Positions 1 to 7,685 of a DNA stretch of 11,994 bases are shown here, in pieces. The notes beneath the pieces were generated by a model. The model saw only the letters and a list, made by a program, of their open reading frames with translations, was not told the DNA's origin and searched no databases. This DNA is from an uncultured Verrucomicrobia subdivision 3 bacterium (GTDB taxonomy: Bacteria; Verrucomicrobiota; Verrucomicrobiae; Limisphaerales; UBA11358), in the NCBI GenBank assembly GCA_903921455.1, contig CAIXPZ010000052.1, positions 1-11,994 on the forward strand, in the 5' to 3' direction. Position numbers and translations under genes: made by a program. Positions within the stretch are counted from its first letter, which is position 1. Each line of letters starts with the position of its first letter.

Positions 1-679
1 CCATCGCGGCGGCATTGTGCCCAAGCAAGAGCGTAAAACCGCGTCCCTTCCCCAATTCCGTTGCGAAGGCAATCGGCTCCGGCTGGCCGCTGCCGCCGAA
101 TTCCCTTTTGGGCGTCACCACCGCCAGCGGCTGCGCGCCGGACGCGACTTGCGCAGACTGCCAAAATTCATCGAACGTCGTGAAATCCTTCAACCCGCCG
201 GTGATCGGATGACTGGTGGCGACCACATGAATTTCGTTCGTGTGCATTTTGCCATGATGCGTGGCTTTGCCCCACGTCGCCCCGGCGATTTGCTGAAACT
301 CCGGCCAGTCGTAAAACACCGCGCTACCGGCGTGAACCACCACCAGCCCGTGCCCGCTGCGAATGTAATCCACGAATGCCGTCCGTATTTCGATATTCCA
401 GATTGCGCCGGGATTTGTCAGGCTGAACGTGTTGAAGTTGCTCAACACCGCGTCATAATTTCGGAATGCGTCCGGTTTCATCGCCGGCACGTTCGTTTCC
501 ACATCCACCGCAAAATGTCCGTCCGCCTCCAGAATTCGCTTCAATACCGGGGTCGTCACGCGCCAGTCGTGATTGTTGGCTCCGGACAAGATCAAAACCC
601 GCAGCGGCGTGGCCCAGCTGTCGCCCGCCATCAGCAAGCACGCAATGATGACCAGAGTTTGGATTTGGCTCGTGAGCAT
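1..679 (-). CDS. ThuA-like domain secreted protein, partial (C-terminus outside the window)
   Basis: Reading the minus strand from ATG at 679 gives 226 uninterrupted residues to the left edge with no stop, so the gene is truncated by the window. The first 23 residues form a signal peptide (a hydrophobic stretch LVIIACLLMA, then GDSWA before TPLRVLIL), which suggests export. The rest matches the trehalose-utilization ThuA / class I glutamine amidotransferase-like fold: strand LRVLILSG, then NNHDW and TTPVLKRILE near the start, a GHGLVVVHAG segment mid-protein, HHGKMHTNEIHV, then HPITGGLKDF followed by FDEFW, and GKGRGFTLLLGH near the edge. The last element normally lies close to the end of ThuA domains, so only a few dozen residues should be missing. 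ThuA proteins in Verrucomicrobia and Planctomycetes are usually tied to carbohydrate metabolism, but the reaction is not firmly known. A GAGGG lies about 18 nt upstream of the ATG, too far to be a convincing ribosome-binding site. It is transcribed divergently from the AraC-type regulator, which may control it. Confidence 0.85.
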   Translation of the reverse strand, partial: MLTSQIQTLVIIACLLMAGDSWATPLRVLILSGANNHDWRVTTPVLKRILEADGHFAVDVETNVPAMKPDAFRNYDAVLSNFNTFSLTNPGAIWNIEIRTAFVDYIRSGHGLVVVHAGSAVFYDWPEFQQIAGATWGKATHHGKMHTNEIHVVATSHPITGGLKDFTTFDEFWQSAQVASGAQPLAVVTPKREFGGSGQPEPIAFATELGKGRGFTLLLGHNAAAM

Positions 680-709
680 AAATTGACTTTAGCTGAACCC
701 TCGATTAGC

Positions 710-728
710 GTCGTTCCAAATTAACGAC
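710..728. promoter_or_regulatory. Perfect inverted repeat, candidate operator between divergent ThuA-like and AraC genes
   Basis: The 64 bp between the two start codons (679 and 744) contain GTCGTT, seven bases (CCAAATT), then AACGAC, an exact 6-bp dyad. Its place between divergent genes, one of them a transcription factor, suggests an operator. AraC-family proteins usually bind direct repeats, so another factor or chance is possible. No clear -35/-10 pair could be assigned on either strand. Confidence 0.35.
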
Positions 729-743
729 TGGTAAATATTGAAC

Positions 744-1760
744 ATGGCCCGCCAACGTCGCTCCGCCACCTTCCGCTCCGCCGCGGAGCTGTATCATGCG
801 GACACCTGCGCACCGCTTGAAGCCGCCGCCCGGCGGGGTGAAGTCCGCGTGGTCGCACTGGGGCGCGGCTCCTATCCCGGTCAGCCGATGCCGGCGCGGG
901 ATCTGCGCGAGGTGCGCTCGGTCGGCTTTTGGGATGCACGGGGTCAGCAGGGCTGGGGGCTGGACTGGCACCGCAACGAGGGCATTGAGTTCACTTATCT
1001 GGCCGCCGGACGGCTTCCGTTCGCGCTGGACCGTCGAGCGACAGAGTTGCGGGCTGGCGACTTGACCATCACGCGTCCGTGGCAAAAGCACCGTGTCGGC
1101 GATCCCGCTGTTCCGGCGTCACGGCTGGTCTGGCTGATACTTGATGTCGGCGTGCGGCGGCCCAACCAGCTTTGGCGCTGGCCGAAATGGCTCCTGCTGC
1201 CGCCCGCAAAATTGCAACAACTGACCCACCAACTCCGGCACAACGAACAGATTTCCTGGCGGGCCGACCCGGAGATCGCCCGTTGCTTCGCCGCAATGGG
1301 TGAGGCCGTCGGACAACCGCCCGACGCCAACGCACTGACCCGGCTAAAAATTCACATCAATGCTTTTCTGGTTGCACTGGCGGATTTGCTGGATGCGCGT
1401 CGGCCGCGTTTGGATGTAAAATTATCCTCAGCCGAACGCGCGGTGAAATTGTTCCTCGATGAACTGCCGAGCAGGGCCGAGGAACCGTGGACGCTGGAGA
1501 CCATGTCCCGGGAATGTGGTCTGGGCCGCAGTCATTTCAGTCATCATTGCAAGAGCCTGACCAATCGCACGCCAATAAGCCATCTGACTTTCTGCCGCGT
1601 GGAAAAAGCGCGCGAGTTATTGCGCCGCGAACCCGCCCGCAGCGTCACCGATGTGGCGTTCGCCTGCGGTTTCCAATCGAGCCAGTATTTCGCCACCATG
1701 TTTCGCAAGCAATTTGGTTTGCCCCCGGGTGAATGGCGCCGCCAGAAAATTAAACTGTAA
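744..1760 (+). CDS. AraC-family transcriptional regulator
   Basis: This 338-residue cytoplasmic DNA-binding regulator has the usual two-part AraC layout. Residues about 60-135 look like a cupin-type AraC ligand-binding domain: EFTYLAAGRLPF, then ELRAGDLTITRPWQKHRVG, with the G-x-L-x-x-GD...P..H pattern of that family. Residues about 228-335 are the paired helix-turn-helix HTH_18 domain: TLETMSRECGLGRSHFSHHC is the first HTH, and SVTDVAFACGFQSSQYFATM followed by FRKQFGLPPGEWR is the second HTH with the typical AraC signature. The ATG at 744 is taken as the start; an in-frame TTG at 738 adds two residues and neither has a good ribosome-binding site. It faces away from the ThuA-like gene, so autoregulation and control of that gene are plausible. 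The effector is unknown; by family, a sugar is most likely. It is the only intact plus-strand gene in the window. Confidence 0.93.
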   Translation: MARQRRSATFRSAAELYHADTCAPLEAAARRGEVRVVALGRGSYPGQPMPARDLREVRSVGFWDARGQQGWGLDWHRNEGIEFTYLAAGRLPFALDRRATELRAGDLTITRPWQKHRVGDPAVPASRLVWLILDVGVRRPNQLWRWPKWLLLPPAKLQQLTHQLRHNEQISWRADPEIARCFAAMGEAVGQPPDANALTRLKIHINAFLVALADLLDARRPRLDVKLSSAERAVKLFLDELPSRAEEPWTLETMSRECGLGRSHFSHHCKSLTNRTPISHLTFCRVEKARELLRREPARSVTDVAFACGFQSSQYFATMFRKQFGLPPGEWRRQKIKL

Positions 1761-1820
1761 GCGTTAAAGCCAAGCTGGATCAACTCGTCCGATTATCAAC
1801 CATCCAACACTGCCCACGGA

Positions 1821-2071
1821 TCATTTCGCAGTAAACCGCAGAATGGTTGCCGAGGCCGGTTCCACCCGAACTGTGGGGTTGCTGCGGTCACCGACATTGA
1901 CCTTATTCCATTTGCCCTTCCAGTTTCCCTACGGACTGATGGATGTTCCTCCCAACATTACGCCCGTTTTGGCGGCAATATGCCCCAGCCAAACAGGCAA
2001 AGCGAGACAAGCAGCAGTCTCGCCCGCACAAAGTGGCACTTGAAGGTTATAAGCACACTATTAGATTTCAT
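1821..2071 (-). pseudogene. Possible remnant of a secreted-protein gene: signal-peptide start and detached C-terminal tail
   Basis: This 371-bp gap between AraC and the beta-helix gene holds no intact gene. On the minus strand, AGGA lies 9 nt before an ATG at 2071, which opens a 37-residue frame (stop 1958-1960). That frame contains a basic stretch and a hydrophobic core, VRARLLLVSLCLFGWGI, ending PPKRA: a convincing signal peptide with nothing after it. In a different frame, residues read GNWKGKWNKVNVGD, then NPTVRVEPASATILRFTAK, up to a stop at 1821-1823, with an upstream amber stop at 1929-1931. This reads like the last strands of a secreted carbohydrate-active enzyme, although the family cannot be named. 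Both ends without a middle suggest an internal deletion plus decay. Alternatively the 37-residue frame is a short expressed peptide, or both halves are chance. The rest of 1761-2131 shows nothing recognisable. Confidence 0.4.
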
Positions 2072-2131
2072 GGAAACTCATCCTGTTTGACACTTTGAAT
2101 TGGCCCGATCGGATTTAAGAGGTTGATCCCC

Positions 2132-4996
2132 TCAAGGAATCGTGGTGCGATAGAACTTCTGACCACTGTTGATTGCCGGATCGGTAATCAGCCATATACC
2201 GCCAACCGGAGCGGTGTTGGTGCTGAAGGGCGTCCACGAACCCGTCACGTTTGTGGTGAATTGACTGACATACGTCACCCCAGAAATACCGGAGAAAGTG
2301 ACGGACACAACTCCATTACTAGAATTGATGCTTTGCGCGATCGGCTTGGGTGCTGCGATGACGGTCAAGGTTCCGTTGCTGTAAATGAGGCTGTAGTTTG
2401 TCGGATTGAAAGTGCCGCCGGTCGCAGCACTTGGTGTCAGGTTATACCCGCCAACGGTTGCATTGGCGGCGGTGCCGCCGCTCGCCGCAATGGTCACGCT
2501 GCCAATCGTCTGGCTCGACGCAAGACCGCTGCTGGTAAAATTGGTTGAACCAGCGCCATAAGCTTTTGTCTGTCCGTAGATTTTGGTGTCATTGTTGGCA
2601 AAAATCGTCAGCACGGCCGAACTGATCACCAAAGTGTTGGTCGCGCTGCCGACATAATTATTATTCGCCACGGTGCCTATGACTTGATAGCTGTCAGCGT
2701 TGGTCGGGGGATTCGGCGAACCGGCATAGCTCAAGTTCACCGGCAGACCAGTCGGTAAAGTCGTGCTGGTCATGCTCTTGGCGTTGCCGTCGTAGGTTTG
2801 ATTCAAATTCCCCAAAGTCACCGTCGCCGTGGCGGGATTGATGTTGAATGATTGCCTGTTGGTCGCACCGTTGAAGTTGGCATCGGCCGCTAACATTGCT
2901 GCCACGGTGTAGTTTCCAGAGTTGGTTGGCGCATTGGCACTGGGGCCATAGCCGCTTCCGCTGTAACTATAACTTTGCGCTCCCGCTGAACCAGTGAAGC
3001 TAAAAGTCGGTGTCTTTGCGGTTCCGTCGTAAATGAAGTTTGTGACGCTGGCCAGAGTAATCGTCGAATTGGGCTTGATCAGCTCAACATAAAGCTGCGG
3101 CGCATTGGCCGCGCCGCTGTCGTAGGACTTGAAAACAAAAGAGTTGGTATTGTTATACTTGAACAGAAAGGTCATCGAGTCGCCATTCGTCCAGTCGGAA
3201 CGGGCAATAACTTCAGTGATGAGATTGTCCAAGGAGGGCGTCACCTTTGTGTCCCCGGCATTCCCCCAATTGGGCAGCCAATAAGCCGTGTTAAAGGTCG
3301 GGCTTCGCGAAGAAATATTATTGGCGCTCGTGGCCAGCGGCGGTGAATTACCGGCGTTCTCGGCGTTAATTTGAATCGTGATGGGTGACGCGTTGTTTTC
3401 CGACCGGTTTTGATAGAGCTTAAATCCAATCCAAGCATTGATGATGGTGGCGCCCGGCGGCACGGCGACATTTGTAAAGCGCACGGCGGCGATAGTCTGA
3501 TTCGTGATCGAGGCGGCGTTGGTGTAACTAATCACAACGCCGGTGCTGGTGAGGTTCACCACACCGTTCGACTCGTAGCCGTCACTGCCAGAGACACTGA
3601 TTACATTGGTGATGGCGGTGAAGGACGGTTTAATTAGGGCCGGAAGGGTTGCCACGGTCGAGGCACCATACTCGTAAGCGCCAATGTCGCATCGGTTGCT
3701 GGCCGGACGATTCAGGAAATCCAGATCAAAGGCAAGGTTGTTGGTAGCTCCGGCGTTAATCGCAGGAGACGAGCTTTGGAGGCGGTAATTTCTTATCGCA
3801 GGGTTAACGAATTTGGGATCCGCTAAAACAGAATTGGTGCCAATGGTGGCAGTTGTTCCGTTGCTGGACAGATTGCTATACTTGAACACTTGGGCGGTCG
3901 GCGTCCCGTGAGCAGCGGTGATCAGATTTCCACTGAGATAGTTGTAAAATATGTTGTTCCTAATGACAATATTTGTTCCCTGCGGTGCATATAGGTCGAG
4001 CGCCTGCGGATAGAATGACGGACCGTTGGTCATCACGGTTTGGGCCAGCGTGTTGTTTTCGAAGATGACATTATTTAACAAGTAGGTTCCGGAAACCCAG
4101 TCCATGACTCCCATGTTGTAGCCGGCACAGTCGTAAACCAGATTGTTATAAACCGACAGATTATCGGCGCGGTTGCCGAGTTCAGATGACAGGATGATGC
4201 CCTCGTGACAGTTGTAAACGAGGTTATTGAAAACCTGAACATCATTGTTAATGCTGCCGTAGGCATCGATATAGATTCCCGGTCGCTGCGTTGGATTCAG
4301 GTCGTGGATGACATTGCCATAGATTCGCAGGTGTTTCCCCCGGATGCCCAATCCTTCGCCACCCGCAGTGCTGGTCGTGCTGTTCTTGACTTCATTGTAA
4401 GCAATGTCCACATACTCGCTGAAGGCAATGGAAATGCATTCGCCATAGCTGCTGCTGACGGTATTGCTGGCAAGATTTCCAATGATCGCCGAAGACGAGA
4501 TATAATTCAGCCCGATGGCGACACTGGCCAGATTGTAAAACGCGTTACTTTGGATCAGCATCTGGCTGCTCATCGACGGATTGCCGCTGCCATAGCCATT
4601 GATGATTCCTTGAAAACCGTTTTGAAATCTTATGCCTGACACCTGAACGTAGCTTTGAGCATTTAGATCCAAAATTCCGCCCGAAGCGGCTCCGCCGGCA
4701 TCCATGATTGGCTGCTCACCCGGATAGGCGGCCAGAGTGATATAGTTGCCCGGAGATCCGGAGTGCTGAACCGCCAAATTTTTCTCGCTGTAGGTTCCGA
4801 CGCGAAGGTAGGCCGTCTGGCCAGCGACGAGATTGGTAACGGCCTTGCCGACGGTTTTCCACGGAGCGGACAGATTTGTTCCCGCGTTGGCGTCGCTGCC
4901 GCTGGGAGAAACATAATAGACCGCCGCCGCCTGCGACCCAATTGGAACGAGCAGTGCCACGCATGCGAAAGCCAACCTGACGGGCGAGAAAAGCAC
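2132..4996 (-). CDS. Secreted right-handed beta-helix protein with MBG-type repeats
   Basis: This 954-residue protein starts at GTG 4996, chosen because GGAGG stands 8 nt upstream and a signal peptide (VRLAFACVALLVPIGSQAAA) follows at once. A TTG at 5101 would add 35 residues that do not look like a leader. The mature part opens with VYYVSPSGSDANAGT and APWKTVGKAV, the DUF1565-type entry of beta-helix proteins. About nine PbH1-like turns follow (residues about 110-355), with an asparagine ladder: LRIYGNVIHD, VQVFNNLVYN, LSVYNNLVYD, IVIRNNIFYN. The helix region closes with RPASNRCDIGAYEYG (about 430-445). Residues about 465-642 are a separate beta-rich domain (VRFTNVAVPPGATIINAWIG, then TEVIARSDWTNGD). 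Three MBG/YDG-like repeats cover about 650-880 (FIYDGTAKTP, QTYDGNAKSM, DTKIYGQTKAYG). A C-terminal module ends GQKFYRTTIP. Such helices often bind or cleave polysaccharides (pectate-lyase fold), but no catalytic residues could be assigned. It follows a terminator, so it probably has its own promoter. Confidence 0.88.
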   Translation of the reverse strand: MLFSPVRLAFACVALLVPIGSQAAAVYYVSPSGSDANAGTNLSAPWKTVGKAVTNLVAGQTAYLRVGTYSEKNLAVQHSGSPGNYITLAAYPGEQPIMDAGGAASGGILDLNAQSYVQVSGIRFQNGFQGIINGYGSGNPSMSSQMLIQSNAFYNLASVAIGLNYISSSAIIGNLASNTVSSSYGECISIAFSEYVDIAYNEVKNSTTSTAGGEGLGIRGKHLRIYGNVIHDLNPTQRPGIYIDAYGSINNDVQVFNNLVYNCHEGIILSSELGNRADNLSVYNNLVYDCAGYNMGVMDWVSGTYLLNNVIFENNTLAQTVMTNGPSFYPQALDLYAPQGTNIVIRNNIFYNYLSGNLITAAHGTPTAQVFKYSNLSSNGTTATIGTNSVLADPKFVNPAIRNYRLQSSSPAINAGATNNLAFDLDFLNRPASNRCDIGAYEYGASTVATLPALIKPSFTAITNVISVSGSDGYESNGVVNLTSTGVVISYTNAASITNQTIAAVRFTNVAVPPGATIINAWIGFKLYQNRSENNASPITIQINAENAGNSPPLATSANNISSRSPTFNTAYWLPNWGNAGDTKVTPSLDNLITEVIARSDWTNGDSMTFLFKYNNTNSFVFKSYDSGAANAPQLYVELIKPNSTITLASVTNFIYDGTAKTPTFSFTGSAGAQSYSYSGSGYGPSANAPTNSGNYTVAAMLAADANFNGATNRQSFNINPATATVTLGNLNQTYDGNAKSMTSTTLPTGLPVNLSYAGSPNPPTNADSYQVIGTVANNNYVGSATNTLVISSAVLTIFANNDTKIYGQTKAYGAGSTNFTSSGLASSQTIGSVTIAASGGTAANATVGGYNLTPSAATGGTFNPTNYSLIYSNGTLTVIAAPKPIAQSINSSNGVVSVTFSGISGVTYVSQFTTNVTGSWTPFSTNTAPVGGIWLITDPAINSGQKFYRTTIP

Positions 4997-5157
4997 CGTC
5001 AAATCCTCCGCTCTCCGCCTAATTCTGGCAATCAAGGTATTCAAATATTTACAATGTGCCTCTCCATTTTCTGCCTGACAACCCACCGAATGGAGGGGCA
5101 ATCAGCTTGCGTCTCTGGAAACGATTGGTGAAGGCTCAGGAAAGTAGATAGGGCTCC

Positions 5158-5200
5158 GAAAATACAAGGCAGGGTTGCACTTGCGCAGCGCAACCCTGCC
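5158..5200 (-). terminator. Rho-independent-like terminator after the two-domain secreted protein
   Basis: GGCAGGGTTGC at 5168-5178 and GCAACCCTGCC at 5190-5200 form a perfect 11-bp stem with an 11-nt loop. On the minus strand it lies 15 nt beyond the stop codon at 5216 and is followed by the T-rich stretch TTGTATTTTC. No T-run follows on the plus strand, so it should act for minus-strand transcription only. It separates the upstream gene cluster from the beta-helix gene. A second, shorter dyad (TTGCGC/GCGCAA, 5181-5193) is nested across the loop and could form an alternative fold. Confidence 0.7.
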
Positions 5201-5215
5201 GAGCGGTCTAGGTTC

Positions 5216-6811
5216 TCAGGGGCTGGTGAAAAGAAAGAATTGTTGCGGATGATTGCCCGCTCCCGGAAGTTGAAGGGTAAATGGACTGGTGCCGATGGTT
5301 CCGTTGGTCAACTTCGACCAGGTATTCGTGATGGGGGTTGCGACCAGATTGGTGCCCGCCCACAGGCTGTATGCCACACCTACAGCGCCCGTGGCGGTAA
5401 GGGAAACAGTGCCGCCGGGCAGGAGACTGATTCCGCCGGCCGTAAATTTCGGCGGGAGTCCCGCCGACTGCGCGTTGGGATTCGACATAATCATATTGTC
5501 AATCTGGATGGCGTCGGTGCCGGCGAACTTCCAGCCCTCATCCACCCACAAAACATAGCGATAATTCGGAGAAGCCGGATTGAAGAGCGGGCCTGACGGT
5601 GAAGTGATGGCCGAAAAATTAGTCAGGACACCACCGATAGTGGTCAAATGGCCGTTGTTTGCCAACGCCACATTCAAGTCCGAATCCCCGGTTACCGTGT
5701 AGCCGTCAGCGGCTATGCTTTGCAATTCAATCCGCACTGTGGCCGTGGTAATATAGCCAAGCAAGCCGGTTTCCAAAACATCCAGGGTGAAGTTGATGTT
5801 TGCCAAATTTGCTGAAATTCCAGCCGGCATCGGCCGCACTTTGGATTTGATCTCGCCGCCAAACCAACCGCCGCCATTTGCGCTGGAGTCCACCGCAACA
5901 GTCAAGTATTGGTTGGTGCCGGTGCTGTTGGCAATGGTTGGATTCGACCAAACCACCGGTGGACCGGAATTCCATCCGAGACTCCAGCCATAACCGCCAG
6001 TGGTCATATCCTGCGCCAGCGGATACGATTCGAAGTTGTCGGAATCCAAGATTGCGGGAGGCGCCCCGGCGCTTTTAAAGGTGACATTATCAATCCAGAA
6101 ATCAGCGGTGCCGCCCGCAGCGATGGTTGCGGCTGAGTTATACTTGTAAAAGCCAATGCCTTGAGCCCGTGTGGAAATGACCGCCGCAGTATTTGTAATC
6201 GGCATGCTGACATGCACCCAACCGTTTGAGGCGGCGTTAGGAAGCACAACCATGGGTCCTAGTTGATACCAAGTGTAATTATTACGGTAATTAGTCGTTA
6301 TCAGGTTGATTTGTAATCCGGGACTGCCGCCGTTTGGCGGATAATTGAAGTCGTGGAGTGACAGGGTGGAGTTGTTGGTATCCCACAAAATATCAAAATC
6401 CACGCTGACATAGTTGGTCGCTATGAAGTTCGTTACCGCGCAAGGAGTGCTATCGTAATACGGAGTTCCTTGGACAAGCCCGTAAAGCCTCACGGCATCT
6501 CCATAGGGATCACCATTTGCAAAGTTTACAGAGATTTTGCAGGAGCCACCGCCGTTGCCTGTATTATCTTGGGTTGAATCCCAACCAAGCGTGTTGATGG
6601 TATATAAGGTTCCACTAACAGTGGGATTCATGGCGCTCCAGGTAATATGAGGCTGGTAACCTCCTCCGGCACCATTAACCTGGGCAGTTGTGTCAAACGT
6701 GCCTAGGTCAAGAGTGGCTGCTTGGCCGTTGGCCACGAAGCCTATCAACCCCAGCCCCATCAGGGATGAATGAAGCCAGCGTTTTGGATTTTGATTCATT
6801 ATTATTTTCAT
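5216..6811 (-). CDS. Secreted two-domain beta-sandwich protein of unknown function
   Basis: This is a 531-residue protein from ATG 6811; a second ATG 12 nt inside is an equal alternative and neither has a clear ribosome-binding site. Residues 10-31 (RWLHSSLMGLGLIGFVANGQ, then A) are a signal peptide. Two beta-rich segments follow that seem to share a layout. Segment one (about 33-247) carries VSVDFDILWDTNNSTLSLHD and closes with ADFWIDNVTFKSAG. Segment two (about 258-445) opens with DNFESYPLAQDM and closes with AIQIDNMIMSNPN. The opening DxFESYP and the closing IDN-x-x-x are typical of jelly-roll, carbohydrate-binding-like modules in verrucomicrobial exported proteins. A short C-terminal module (about 455-531) has SLLPGGTVSLTATG, then AGTNL, a TWSKLTNG strand and QQFFLFTSP at the end. 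No catalytic motif is visible. A binding or surface-structural role is inferred. It lies 95 bp after the pseudopilin gene and may be cotranscribed with it. Confidence 0.8.
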   Translation of the reverse strand: MKIIMNQNPKRWLHSSLMGLGLIGFVANGQAATLDLGTFDTTAQVNGAGGGYQPHITWSAMNPTVSGTLYTINTLGWDSTQDNTGNGGGSCKISVNFANGDPYGDAVRLYGLVQGTPYYDSTPCAVTNFIATNYVSVDFDILWDTNNSTLSLHDFNYPPNGGSPGLQINLITTNYRNNYTWYQLGPMVVLPNAASNGWVHVSMPITNTAAVISTRAQGIGFYKYNSAATIAAGGTADFWIDNVTFKSAGAPPAILDSDNFESYPLAQDMTTGGYGWSLGWNSGPPVVWSNPTIANSTGTNQYLTVAVDSSANGGGWFGGEIKSKVRPMPAGISANLANINFTLDVLETGLLGYITTATVRIELQSIAADGYTVTGDSDLNVALANNGHLTTIGGVLTNFSAITSPSGPLFNPASPNYRYVLWVDEGWKFAGTDAIQIDNMIMSNPNAQSAGLPPKFTAGGISLLPGGTVSLTATGAVGVAYSLWAGTNLVATPITNTWSKLTNGTIGTSPFTLQLPGAGNHPQQFFLFTSP

Positions 6812-6906
6812 AGGTTTATTGATTTAACGTGATTTCGTTTTTGCGGGTCTAAATTTGTTTGTAATTTTCCGGAAAGAGAGCGCGGGTTTCTTCCATTCAA
6901 TCAGAC

Positions 6907-7626
6907 TTACGGCGCTAGGAACCCGCCTTTGGGGTTCACTTTGATGGTTGACACATGACCGTCAAAATAGGCGGCGTTACGCACGCTGCCGTGAACCGGC
7001 TGGGCTGGCGTTGGCATCCCGTTCTGCCAGGCAGCCGGCCAGGCCAGCGCGTCAGAATCAGTGATATACCAAACATCCGAAGATGATGCCTGCGACTGCA
7101 CCTCAGCTATTTTATGCGAGCCAGTCGTGGTGTTGGGGTCACCAAAAGGCAAAAAGTTGATGACATTCGTATAATTATTGTATTTCCCGTAAATCAAATA
7201 GGTATAGCAATTGGTCATATTTCCACTGGAAACATTCCGCTCAAAGCCCGGACACAACATGACTTTGGCCGGACGCCAGGTAAGGTCAGGCTCGGGATAA
7301 CCAAGATAGGGGGTGAGAAAATTCACCAATTCGTTCCACCACCATTTGTGGTAACTCCATTGTTGGATATTCCACAATCCTTGCAAATTCCGTCCCGGCG
7401 GCAGCATGTCGGCGTTGTCGTTGAGATACATCGTCAGGCCCAGATTTGTCTGACGAAAATTGGACTGACATCCGGCCATGGTTGCCTTTCGCTTGGCTGA
7501 GGCCAGCGCCGGCAACAGCATGGCGGCGAGAATGGCGATGATGGCGATGACGACCAACAACTCGATCAGGGTAAAAGCATTTCGATTATCAAGTTTGTGC
7601 CGGCTCATAAACTTCGTGCTGCTCAT
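6907..7626 (-). CDS. Type II secretion/type IV pilin-like protein (prepilin leader, H-X9-DG domain)
   Basis: This 239-residue protein starts at ATG 7626. ATG 7608 is an alternative that gives a shorter leader, and a TTG at 7677 is in frame but unlikely. The N-terminus has the class III prepilin signal: a basic leader [10 protein letters not shown], then [20 protein letters not shown], with cleavage expected before F and the conserved Glu at mature position 5. The residue before the cleavage site is Ala instead of the canonical Gly. After the hydrophobic helix comes [20 protein letters not shown], the usual start of the PVC-group pseudopilin globular domain, followed by [20 protein letters not shown]. 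Near the C-terminus, [14 protein letters not shown] matches the prepilin-associated H-X9-DG pattern exactly. These proteins are numerous in Verrucomicrobia and Planctomycetes and are anchored in the inner membrane with the globular domain outside. Their individual functions are mostly unknown. No pilus or secretion ATPase gene is nearby. It lies 75 bp after the response-regulator gene. Confidence 0.92.
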   Translation of the reverse strand: MSSTKFMSRHKLDNRNAFTLIELLVVIAIIAILAAMLLPALASAKRKATMAGCQSNFRQTNLGLTMYLNDNADMLPPGRNLQGLWNIQQWSYHKWWWNELVNFLTPYLGYPEPDLTWRPAKVMLCPGFERNVSSGNMTNCYTYLIYGKYNNYTNVINFLPFGDPNTTTGSHKIAEVQSQASSSDVWYITDSDALAWPAAWQNGMPTPAQPVHGSVRNAAYFDGHVSTIKVNPKGGFLAP

Positions 7627-7667
7627 GCGATTTCGAGAAACACTAAACTCATCCCGCCCGAAGCACA

Positions 7668-7685
7668 CCCCTACCAAAGGAGGGG
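7668..7685 (-). other. Hairpin between response-regulator and pseudopilin genes
   Basis: On the minus strand CCCCTCC pairs with GG-T-AGGGG around a TTT loop, giving seven pairs with one bulged T. It lies 17 nt past the regulator's stop. No T-run follows, so it may be a weak attenuator, an mRNA-processing site or chance. Confidence 0.3.

Noticed and set aside
17..724. 235-codon plus-strand open frame
   Set aside because: It is antisense to the ThuA-like gene, whose minus-strand translation has a signal peptide and family motifs; the plus product is His/Arg-rich without domain character.
1843..2043. 66-codon plus-strand open frame in the AraC/beta-helix gap
   Set aside because: No ribosome-binding site and no motif; the minus strand in the same stretch reads as a protein-like C-terminal tail and a signal peptide.
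2104..2131. CCGATCGG palindrome and GAGG/CCTC mini-hairpin after the beta-helix gene as a terminator
   Set aside because: Stems are only 4 bp and no T-run follows, so the support is too weak.
5000..5150. Promoter for the beta-helix gene (TTGTCA and AT-rich TGTAAATATTT on the minus strand)
   Set aside because: The elements are spaced about 22 bp apart, outside the usual 16-18, so no promoter call is made.
7627..7677. N-terminal extension of the pseudopilin from TTG 7677
   Set aside because: It would give a prepilin leader of over 30 residues without a ribosome-binding site; ATG 7626 or 7608 gives a normal short basic leader.
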